Assembly: GCA_046530735.1 (NCBI GenBank)
Contig: JBHEQV010000010.1
Coordinates: 1 to 64,000 of the forward strand
From: Arsenophonus sp046530735
Lineage (GTDB): Bacteria > Pseudomonadota > Gammaproteobacteria > Enterobacterales > Enterobacteriaceae
Reading direction: 5' to 3'
DNA length: 64,000 nucleotides
Under the pieces are notes generated by a model. That model was not told where the DNA came from and made no database searches. It worked only from the letters and a program-made list of their open reading frames with translations. A program made the position numbers and the translations under genes. Below, piece after piece: positions 24,242 through 32,967 of the stretch. Positions within the stretch are counted from its first letter, which is position 1. The number at the start of each line of letters is the position of its first letter.

Positions 24242-24300
24242 CGCTTTACCTAAAAGTGATTTTATCACCATAATATGGTGATAAAACTTTTCGTAAAGCG
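24242..24300. repeat. Long near-perfect palindrome
   Basis: CGCTTTAC...AAAAGT...TTTATCACCATA on the left is mirrored by TATGGTGATAAA-ACTTTT-CG-GTAAAGCG-type sequence on the right (small bulge near 24250 and 24258). The central 12-base arms TTTATCACCATA/TATGGTGATAAA are perfect. It lies between an IS end and pyrG, about 180 bases past the pyrG stop. It could be a transcript-end hairpin of pyrG or an element end; no T run follows. Confidence 0.6.
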
Positions 24301-24482
24301 ATCGTATGCACCAGATATTGCAAATACTAACCCACTAAATCTTATTTTAAATCAAACTCTGCTTCAACAGTCAGGATTACCACAGGAATCTATAATTTCA
24401 CCCCTAATGATTTTAGGGATTTTTGATATTAAATTTCCTCAGTATAAGTTATATTTCAGCCAAAACTAATAAATTAATATCA

Positions 24483-26132
24483 TTACCTTATATCTCTTTT
24501 CAGCTTCCCTTGGTGATATTCCTTTGCAGCTTTAATGAAACCAGCAAATAAAGGATGGCCGTCCCTTGGTGTCGAAGTAAATTCAGGATGAAACTGACAA
24601 GCTACAAACCAAGGATGCTTAGGATCCTCAATAATTTCCACTAATTTATTGTCCGCCGAGCGTCCTGCAATACATAAACCTGCTTCTTCAATACGTGCTA
24701 AAAGCATATTATTGACTTCATAACGGTGGCGATGTCGTTCAATAATTGTGTTGCTATTATACAACTCATGGACTTTAGTACCTTTCACTAAATGGCATAA
24801 TTGACCACCTACTCGCATCGTACCACCAAAATCGCTATTTTCATTATTAATTTTAATATTACCACTATCATCAGACCATTCCGTAATCAAGGCAACAACT
24901 GGATATGGACAATCTGGTGCAAATTCTGTTGAGTTTGCCCCTTTCATACTAGCAACATGACGGGCATATTCAATCAGAGCAACTTGCATTCCAAGGCAAA
25001 TACCCAAATAAGGAACATTATTTTCACGTGCATAACGTGCTGTAATAATTTTCCCTTCTATACCTCGCTCACCAAAACCACCTGGAACTAGGATAGCATC
25101 AACTCCTTTTAGGAGTTCAGCTCCATGCGCTTCAATATTTTCAGAATCAATCAATTTAATATTTACTGTTAAACGGTTTTTTAAACCACCATGTTTTAAC
25201 GCTTCAATAACCGATTTATAAGCATCAGGTAATTCTATATATTTACCTACCATGCCAATAGTTACCTTACCTATCGGATTAGCTTGCGCATCAATAACTT
25301 GTTCCCATTCAGACAAATCAGCAGTTGAGCATGCAAGTTCAAATTTCTCACAAATATAATCATCTAACTGCTGAGATTTTAACAATGAAGGAATTTTATA
25401 AATTGAATCAACATCCTCTAATGAAATTACCGCTCTTTCCGGTACATTACAAAAAAGCGCAATTTTTTCTCGTTCATTAACCGGAATAACCCGATCTGAA
25501 CGGCAAATTAGCACGTCTGGCTGAATACCTATAGAAAGAAGTTCTTTTACAGAATGTTGAGTTGGTTTAGTTTTAACTTCAGCTGCAGAAGATAAATAAG
25601 GTACTAAAGTAAGATGTAGAAAAAGAGTATGCTTACGATCAACATCAACCGCTAATTGGCGAATTGCTTCCAAAAAAGGTAAAGATTCAATATCACCTAC
25701 TGTTCCACCAACTTCAACCAAAACAATATCGTGGCCTTCTCCGCCAAGAATAATCCGCTTTTTGATCTCATCAGTAATATGAGGAATAACTTGAATAGTT
25801 TTGCCTAAATAGTCACCACGACGTTCTTTACGTAATACTTCAGAGTATACGCGACCAGTTGTAAAATTATTACAGCGTGTCATTTTAGTACGAATAAAAC
25901 GTTCATAATGACCAAGATCAAGATCAGTTTCTGCACCATCTTCGGTAACAAAAACTTCTCCATGCTGAATTGGGCTCATCGTGCCTGGATCAACATTAAT
26001 ATAAGGATCTAGTTTCATAATAGTAATATTCAGTCCTCGCGCTTCAAGTATAGCAGCTAAAGAAGCGGCGGCAATACCTTTGCCAAGAGAGGAAACTACC
26101 CCGCCAGTTACAAAAATATAATTTGTTTTCAT
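24483..26132 (-). CDS. pyrG: CTP synthase
   Basis: Makes CTP from UTP, ATP and glutamine. 549 residues (E. coli 545) with both domains intact. The synthase domain has the P-loop GGVVSSLGKGIAAAS (residues about 11-25), KLDPYINVDPGTMSP, EVGGTVGDIES and KTKPTQHSVKELL. The glutamine amidotransferase domain has the oxyanion strand VPGGFGERG, nucleophile Cys in GICLGMQ (about 379) and catalytic His/Glu in QFHPEFTSTP. AGG lies six bases before the ATG. In E. coli it precedes eno; here no eno is visible and the gene stands alone between the two inverted IS-adk-IS units, so the pyrG segment could have been flipped by recombination between them. Confidence 0.98.
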   Translation of the reverse strand: MKTNYIFVTGGVVSSLGKGIAAASLAAILEARGLNITIMKLDPYINVDPGTMSPIQHGEVFVTEDGAETDLDLGHYERFIRTKMTRCNNFTTGRVYSEVLRKERRGDYLGKTIQVIPHITDEIKKRIILGGEGHDIVLVEVGGTVGDIESLPFLEAIRQLAVDVDRKHTLFLHLTLVPYLSSAAEVKTKPTQHSVKELLSIGIQPDVLICRSDRVIPVNEREKIALFCNVPERAVISLEDVDSIYKIPSLLKSQQLDDYICEKFELACSTADLSEWEQVIDAQANPIGKVTIGMVGKYIELPDAYKSVIEALKHGGLKNRLTVNIKLIDSENIEAHGAELLKGVDAILVPGGFGERGIEGKIITARYARENNVPYLGICLGMQVALIEYARHVASMKGANSTEFAPDCPYPVVALITEWSDDSGNIKINNENSDFGGTMRVGGQLCHLVKGTKVHELYNSNTIIERHRHRYEVNNMLLARIEEAGLCIAGRSADNKLVEIIEDPKHPWFVACQFHPEFTSTPRDGHPLFAGFIKAAKEYHQGKLKRDIR

Positions 26133-26324
26133 GCTAAACCTGAAATTTATGTGTAAAAGACGATGAATATAACAAGACGGGGAAACAGTATACTCTAATC
26201 TTAGATTTGCTACAAATATCCTAAACCTATTAAGGTTAATTTTATTAATAATCTTTGAATATAAAGAATTAGCTTACGGTATTTCTTGTCAAGAAATAGC
26301 TGATTTATTATCATATTTTAACTA
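26133..26324. promoter_or_regulatory. Upstream region of pyrG
   Basis: About 190 bases between the pyrG start and an IS end. It presumably carries the pyrG promoter. I see no clear attenuator-like pyrimidine run that I would defend. Confidence 0.3.
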
Positions 26325-27755
26325 ATAGATTTAATCTATTCAGCTAAAAATTATCATCATTTCTGATGTATGGAATTCGCTGATGATGTAGAGGTATATC
26401 CTGGTGATTGATTTTATGCATGATATCAACAACAGAAAGATGATATGACATAAAAGTCTGCTTAGAGATAATCTGCAAAACCAGATATTACCTCTAATTC
26501 CTTACATGAACGCATCCGTAATGGTAGTAGGTAAGTGATAGGGATTACTTCTGTTGAGGCGGAGCTTCAACGGCATCCTGCGATAATCTGCTCAGCCCCT
26601 TATCGATAAATATCATTATGCTGTGATCCATAACGGTTATGTGCTACAGTGAAATCTTCATATATAATGGTATTGGTGATATTGAGATTAAAGTGCAAAG
26701 TTAAGAGGGAGCTGAGAGGAATCACAGCGGAAACAGAATATCCTTCAAAAGCTCATTGCTGCTTTATCTGAAGCGTGCAAAATCAGCGAAGAGTTACCAC
26801 CATGAGGCTTGTATACTAGGCGAAGGTATATGCACCGCTGATTTTCACGAAGGCATGATGCGCTCTTGATAAAAAATACATGATCTTTCTCTGCCAACTC
26901 ATAACAAACTGAAACAACAATGTCTGAATAGTATAGGTAATAGCGGCTATATAATTTAATTAATACATGTTATGTTTATTTTTTGTTTGAAGAAATATAT
27001 GCCATTCTGTCAGGAAAGCTGATTGCTTTTACTTGCTCCTCATCATTGACGGCACTTCACATCCCATGAATGGTAAGAATCTATTGCAGTAGAAGATGCT
27101 TGTTGAGAATTAGAAATAAACTGAGCAAACTTCTGGGATGACCGCGCGAGCGCAGCTTAACTGCATCTCCTAAACTTACCATGGAAGACAGTGATTTTGG
27201 TTTCTTAATGCCAATGCAAAAGATATTTACTGGAGCGCAGCAGCAATGTTATTAGATAGATAAAATAGGTAATGCACTGCATAACCCTTCCTAAAGGTAT
27301 GCAACCAAAAGTTAAGGATTAAATACGGGAGATCTTGCTATCAAGAGAAACCTGATGCCACTAATAAAGCCCTTAATATTTTATTAGCAAGGATTTCAGC
27401 AAATATTCTGCAGCGATAAAAAATCTAAAAAAAATGAGAATAACGCTGGCATTCTATGCTTTGTCGTAAGTGCACCTGGCCTAATAAGAACGAAGAATTT
27501 GATTGAATTAACTTTTTCGACAGTGTGAGGGTATGAATCTGATGCGCGAAGCACTGTATTGTAGAAAATAACCATTTCAATGGTATTTAAGCTGTTCTAA
27601 TCTTCTGCGCAGAAAACCCAGAATCAGCTAAGTGGGGTACCCCTTACTAACCATGGTGGCAAAATGTCTAATTTTAAGGATGGAGAATAGATTTATGAAG
27701 CATCAGAGTGTGAGCCCTAATCGTCATTATCACTAGATTTAGTGATAACTCAAAC
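26325..27755 (+). mobile_element. IS256-family element, degraded, copy 6 (flanks dead adk)
   Basis: Full-length copy, the counterpart of copy 4 in the inverted duplication. Their right ends share the same continuation across the palindrome at 27.74 kb into the adk 3' flank, and also a CCATGGT block (about 27650) not seen in the other copies. Frame broken. Confidence 0.8.
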
Positions 27756-27847
27756 CTTATTATAACTTATTAAATATTTTTATTTCTGCTATTTATCCCT
27801 AAATAAAACAGCCATTCAAATTGAGTGCCTAGTTTATCAAATAACAA

Positions 27848-28493
27848 TTAACCTAAAATATTAGCTAACTCTTCACTAATTTCAATAACCTTACGGGTAC
27901 CATTCAATTTAAAGTACTTGGTATGACCGGTAGAAGCTTCTTGACGATAATATGCAATTTAAAGGCTCAGTTAAGGTTATGATATTCCACTAATCGCTTG
28001 GAGATCGTATCTTCTTGATCATCTTTACGAATACTTAGTTCTTCACCATTAATATCATCTCTGTTTGTTATTTTCGGGGGTTAAATTTAACATGATAAAC
28101 ACGACCTGAAGCTGTATGAACTCGACGACCAACAATACGTTCAAGAATAATTTTATCTGGTACATCAAATTCCAACACATAATCCACAGCAATACCTACA
28201 TTTTTCATTGCGTCTGCTTGTTAGATAGTGCGAGGGAATCCATCTAATAAAAAACCGTTTCGACAATCATTTTGTGCTATACGTTGTTTAACTAAGGAAA
28301 TAACTAACTCATTAGTAACAAGCTTACCGTTATCCATTAATTCTTTTATTTTTAGACTCAATTCTGTACTTGTCTTTAGGGTAGTACCTAACATATTACC
28401 GGTAGAAATTTGTAGTATACAATACTTTTACATAATGAATTATACCTGAGTCCCCTTACCTGTGCCTGGCGCACCGAGCAAAATAATACGCAT
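27848..28493 (-). pseudogene. adk: Adenylate kinase, dead copy at the ancestral locus
   Basis: Reads from a start at 28493 with the same P-loop, then TAA stops at about codons 18 and 22 (GGTATAATTC and TATGTAAAAG where the intact copy has GGCGGAATTC and TATGTCAAAG). A further stop replaces a Gln codon near 28222. Single-base indels are seen in the LID (a G6 run shortened to G5 at about 28076-28080) and near 27958 and 27983. Otherwise it stays very close to the intact copy, so the duplication or the inactivation is recent relative to other wreckage here. Its last codon is Gly, as in E. coli, where the intact copy has Asp. Lying next to htpG on the same strand, it occupies the position adk has in related genomes. 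Confidence 0.95.
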
Positions 28494-28689
28494 TGCGTAA
28501 ATCCCTTGCTATTTTATTTTTATAATTTAAAAGAAAAGTTATCTTATAATTAGATATATATAGCTATATCTCAAGAAAACAGATAAACATTAAATAATAA
28601 AATTATTTTTTGTTAAAAATCACATCTTGAATAACTAAAAGATAGGTTTATTAACAACTCAATTAATTAAATAAATTTAAAGTTATTAG

Positions 28690-29965
28690 CAAATCTGCTG
28701 TATGGTAGTTAAGGTACATTTCACTCTGATACATTGCGAATCTGTTCTCCAATTTTAAATTAGACGTTATTTTCTAATATAGTAAGAAGATCAAATCCCC
28801 TTAGTTGATTTAATCAGATTCGTCATTCTTATTCACGCCCAGTGCATTGACAGGAAAGCCATAGAATGCTAGCTATTCTTCTTGATATTTCTTCAAAATC
28901 CTTATCTCTGTAATGGAAATAACTTCCCTGAAAACCCTTGCTAACAAAATATCAATGGCTTTATTAGCAGCATCATGGCTCTCTGGTATCAAGAGCTTCA
29001 GAAAAGCCTTACCATTAAAACTTTCTGTTGGATGCCTTTGTGGAGTAAAGCTAGAGCATGAGTTATTTTGTATACTCAACAGCGTTGGTTGTTCTGCGTA
29101 TTCAAGAATATCTTTATCATTGTGTTCAAAAAATCAAGAATAAAGCATCCACAGTAACAAGTCTAGGAGATTCAGTTAACCTATTCTCTAGTTGCTCATT
29201 GAGAAATTAAGATACAGTTTGCTTCTGACTTTTTATAACTATTTTCAATCAAAACGAGCTCGCTTCATCTATCAAAATAGATAATGAAGAGCAGATAAAA
29301 GCAATCAACTTGACTGACAAAACGGTATATGTCATCAGTAAAGAAATAAACGTAGCTAGTATCGTTTAAATCACGCAGCTACCAATGTTTGTGTTCTTCA
29401 AGGCATTGGTATTCCAGTCTACTAATGAGTCTTCTGAATAGAAGACTATATGCTTTTCAGCGGAAAATGTACCGAAATATAGCTTCGTGAAATAACTATT
29501 TGGGATATTATATACACAATCGCAGTTACAGAGATTTAACCTCTATAAGGTTTATATAGCATTCAAATAAAGCAATAGCAACCAGCTCTTGAAGCATATT
29601 CATTCCTGCCGCGATCTCCCGACCTTAGACGCTTTAATCTTAAGATCTCCCATACTAGTCTGCATGATTCGTTGTAGCACATAATCATTACGGACGATGG
29701 CAAATAACGTCCGTCGATAAAGTGAAGTTAAAAACTTTGGTACATCATGGCTTCAAAGCCCGCTTTAACAAGAGTAACTATCTAGATAATAGCATCACTT
29801 ATAGATGAATTCATGTAATGAATAAGAGGTAAATCAAGTTTCACAGACACCTGTAGGGTAAATATTTATAATATATTCATCTCTCTGTTATTAAATTATA
29901 CACGAAAATAATCAACAGGATACACCGCTAAGCATCTTCGAAATTCCATACACCACAAATGAGCA
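28690..29965 (-). mobile_element. IS256-family element, degraded, copy 7 (between dead adk and htpG)
   Basis: Inverted copy of the element and counterpart of copy 3. The minus-strand fragment at 28873-29079 includes residues NKAIDILLARV, typical of the family's C-terminal region (AxxxFDxFLxxY-like). It separates htpG from adk, which are adjacent in related genomes. Confidence 0.8.
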
Positions 29966-29976
29966 TAACTAATTTT

Positions 29977-31851
29977 TTAGCCCAAAAATAACTTATTAAT
30001 ACGACGAATAAATTGATTAGGATCTTCCAGATTACCTTGCTCAACAAATAAAGCCTGATCTAAGAATACTTCTATCCACTCAGAAAATAAATCATCATCG
30101 ATTAGCTCAGTTACTTTTTTAACTAATGGATGCTCAGGATTAAGTTCAAAATTATATTTTACTTCTGGCGCTAATTGACCTACCTCAGCAAAAAGTTTTG
30201 CCATCTGAGTACTCATATCATTCGCATCAGTCGTCACGATTGCCGGTGTATCTGTTAAACGGTGTGTTAACTTCACCCCCTTCACTCGTTTGTCTAATAA
30301 TTTTTTTACTCGCTCAACAAAAGAATCCAGTTTTTTATCTATATTTTCTTGTTTTTTCTTATCTTCATCAGCTAATTTTTCTAATGACTCATCTCTTTTA
30401 CTAACAGATTGAAAGGATTTGCCTTCGAATTCTGGCAAATAGTTCATCATCCACTCATCAATTCGATCTGATAATAATAAAACCTCTATTCCCTTTTTAC
30501 GGAATAGTTCTAAATGCGGACTATTATTCGCAGCGGCATAACTATCTGCGGTAATGTAATAAATCTTTTCCTGCCCTTTAATCATTCGATTAACATAATC
30601 TTCTAAAGAAACATTCTGTAAATTACTTTCATTATTGGTTGATGCAAAGCGTAATAATTTAGTAATGACTTTTTTATTAGCTGCATCTTCCGCAGGACCC
30701 TCTTTCAGTACTAATCCAAATTCTTTCCAGAATTGCTGATATTGTTCAGATTCACTTTTAGCTAATTTTTTTAACATTTGCAATGCACGTTTAGTTAATG
30801 CATTGCGCAAACTACGGGTAATATCACTATCTTGTAAGATTTCACGCGATACATTTAATGGTAAGTCATTAGAATCAATTAAACCACGGACAAAACGTAA
30901 GTAATTTGGCATAAACTGCTCAGCTTTATCCATGATAAAGACACGATTAACATAAAGCTTTAAACCATGTTTATTCTCACGATTCCATAAATCAAAAGGC
31001 GCTTTAGTCGGTATATAAAGTAGGCTAGTATATTCTTGTTTACCTTCTACCCGATTATGACTCCATATTAAAGGTTCCACATAATCATGCGAAACATGCT
31101 TATAAAACTCTTTATATTCTTCAGCTGTAATACTGTTTTTGTTATTGGTCCATAGCGCCTGAGCTTTATTAATTTTTTCCCAAATAACAGTATCATCTTC
31201 TTCGTTTTTGACTTCAATTTCTACCGGTATGGCAATATGATCTGAATACTTACTGATCACAGAACGTAAACGCCAGTTATCTAAGAATTCGGTTTGGTCT
31301 TCACGTAAATATAAGGTAACTTCAGTACCACGCTCTGCTTTTTCAATATCAGCAACAGTATATTCACCTTCACCTTCAGATTGCCAAAAAACCCCTTTAT
31401 CCGCAGCTATGCCAACTGCTCGAGTGCATACTGTCACTTTATCTGCAACAATAAAAGCTGAATAAAAACCAACACCAAACTGACCGATTAATGGTCTATC
31501 TTTTGCCTGTTCATTCCCTAAAGATTGTAAAAAAGCCTTTGTACCAGATTTAGCAATAGTACCTAAATTATCAATAACTTCTTCGCGCGTCATTCCAATA
31601 CCGTTATCGTTAATCGTTAAGGTTTTTTTATCTTTATTAATAGAAATTCTAACTCTTAAATCACCGTCATTTTCATAAAGATCAGATTGCGATACTGCTT
31701 TAAAACGTAATTTATCTGCTGCATCAGATGCATTTGAAATTAACTCACGTAAAAAGATCTCTTTATTGGAATAAAGCGAATGGATCATCAATTGCAATAA
31801 CTTTTTTACTTCTGATTGAAACCCAAGAGTTTCTTGTCCTTTCATACTCAT
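29977..31851 (-). CDS. htpG: Chaperone protein HtpG (Hsp90)
   Basis: Bacterial Hsp90, an ATP-driven dimeric chaperone of the cytoplasm. 624 residues, same length as E. coli (624). The N-terminal GHKL ATPase shows ELISNASDAADKLRF (ATP-binding Asn and catalytic Glu), DNGIGMT and GQFGVGFYSAF. The middle domain has SHNRVEGKQEYTSLLYIP, RVFIMD and LPLNVSREILQDS; the C-terminal dimerisation domain ends with DPNQFIRRINKLF. The start at 31851 has GAGG seven bases upstream; the next Met (two codons in) is the usual start in relatives. A sigma-32 promoter lies at 31908-31934. Intact despite the IS inserted just downstream. Confidence 0.98.
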   Translation of the reverse strand: MSMKGQETLGFQSEVKKLLQLMIHSLYSNKEIFLRELISNASDAADKLRFKAVSQSDLYENDGDLRVRISINKDKKTLTINDNGIGMTREEVIDNLGTIAKSGTKAFLQSLGNEQAKDRPLIGQFGVGFYSAFIVADKVTVCTRAVGIAADKGVFWQSEGEGEYTVADIEKAERGTEVTLYLREDQTEFLDNWRLRSVISKYSDHIAIPVEIEVKNEEDDTVIWEKINKAQALWTNNKNSITAEEYKEFYKHVSHDYVEPLIWSHNRVEGKQEYTSLLYIPTKAPFDLWNRENKHGLKLYVNRVFIMDKAEQFMPNYLRFVRGLIDSNDLPLNVSREILQDSDITRSLRNALTKRALQMLKKLAKSESEQYQQFWKEFGLVLKEGPAEDAANKKVITKLLRFASTNNESNLQNVSLEDYVNRMIKGQEKIYYITADSYAAANNSPHLELFRKKGIEVLLLSDRIDEWMMNYLPEFEGKSFQSVSKRDESLEKLADEDKKKQENIDKKLDSFVERVKKLLDKRVKGVKLTHRLTDTPAIVTTDANDMSTQMAKLFAEVGQLAPEVKYNFELNPEHPLVKKVTELIDDDLFSEWIEVFLDQALFVEQGNLEDPNQFIRRINKLFLG

Positions 31852-31907
31852 TAAATAGCCTCAATTTTAGAATAATTTTTATTAGGTTAAATGGTTATGA
31901 AACTCAT

Positions 31908-31934
31908 ATATGGATAGAAATTAAAAATTTCAAG
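31908..31934 (-). promoter_or_regulatory. Heat-shock (sigma-32) promoter of htpG
   Basis: On the minus strand: CTTGAA (31934-31929), 13 bases, then ATCCATAT (31915-31908), six of eight matches to CCCCATNT. It lies about 57 bases upstream of the htpG start. htpG is a classical sigma-32 gene. Confidence 0.75.
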
Positions 31935-32044
31935 TCACTGTTCTGAAACAGTGTGTTTAATCATCAATATAATTAACATTTTCATAAAAATAAGCAAAGT
32001 TTTTAATCTCTTCATATATTTATTTATATTACACTAATACTATT

Positions 32045-32556
32045 AATAATTAATTTTCTGCTGGCCAATAATTGATATTATAACGTTATTCCATCAACTA
32101 TTTTAAGCTTGCTGATAATAGACATATCATAAGAAATATGACTTTCTTTATTACATCATATTGAGCACGTATACCAGAAATACAATTAGCTATTACTTCT
32201 CCTTTAATTGTTGGGTTAGTTTATCAGATCATTTCTGATATTATCTCAGTTGCTAGCTTGTCTACTAAGCTTTTAAGACCTGTATCTTTAAGATACAATA
32301 CTATTTAATGGCGATAAATATGCCATTAAAATAAAATAGCGACTGAAAACTATCCTATTTATTCGATTGCATAAATATCAGAAAGACTTTCAATCAGCTA
32401 TATTTAATCAGTATATTTACGGCCTCTGATTAGTACAATATAGAACGGTGATCTTTTTTAGTAAATGTTCAATAACCTTAACAATTACCAATTTTGAAAC
32501 TACGCCAGGTAAAATAGGATAGCTCTTCCTTCAAAGATTCAAGAATGGAGCTTGTT
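32045..32556 (-). pseudogene. recR: Recombination mediator RecR, degraded
   Basis: RecR works with RecF and RecO to load RecA. It lies directly downstream of ybaB, its usual place. Readable pieces on the minus strand are TSSILESLKEEL at the start (E. coli TSPLLTQLMEAL; the ATG itself is gone), RYFILMAYLSPLN in the Toprim domain (E. coli RYFVLMGHLSPLD), and VDGITL near the end (E. coli VDGTTL). The zinc-finger cysteines are not readable. Several frameshifts and stops. Confidence 0.85.
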
Positions 32557-32560
32557 ATTA

Positions 32561-32893
32561 TTAAAATGGCATCTTAAAGCCTGCAGGTAATTGCATCCCA
32601 TTAGATATATTGGTCATTTTTTCTTTTTGTGCTTCTTCTATACGACGCGCAGCATCATTAAATGAGGCTGCAATAAGATCTTCTAACATATCTTTATCAT
32701 CTGTTATTAAACTAGGATCGATTTCAATCCGACGGCAATTATGGGCACCATTAATGGTTACTTTAACAAGACCTGCACCCGATTCTCCAATAACCTCCAT
32801 GTTAGCAATCTCTTCTTGTACTTTCTGCATCTTTTCTTGCATTTGCTGAGCCTGTTTCATCAGATTACCCAGACCATTATCTTTACTAAACAT
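32561..32893 (-). CDS. ybaB: Nucleoid-associated protein YbaB/EbfC
   Basis: Small DNA-binding protein of the YbaB/EbfC family, a tweezer-shaped dimer that bridges DNA. 110 residues (E. coli 109). It starts with a basic amphipathic helix (LGNLMKQAQQMQEKMQKVQ), then GESGAGLVKVTINGAHNCRRIEID, DDKDMLEDLIAASFNDAARRIEE, and ends MQLPAGFKMPF exactly like the family. AGAGAG lies upstream of the ATG. Probably transcribed with dnaX, 75 bases upstream on the same strand. The co-transcribed recR downstream is dead. Confidence 0.97.
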   Translation of the reverse strand: MFSKDNGLGNLMKQAQQMQEKMQKVQEEIANMEVIGESGAGLVKVTINGAHNCRRIEIDPSLITDDKDMLEDLIAASFNDAARRIEEAQKEKMTNISNGMQLPAGFKMPF

Positions 32894-32967
32894 AATATTC
32901 TCTCTTCTGATCTGTTACAGAGATAGACTTTAATATTGTAACATTATACTTAAAGGTATGTATTTGA

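Noticed and set aside
24275..24469. A 64-codon frame next to the palindrome
   Set aside because: It starts inside the palindrome, has no ribosome site, and resembles nothing known.
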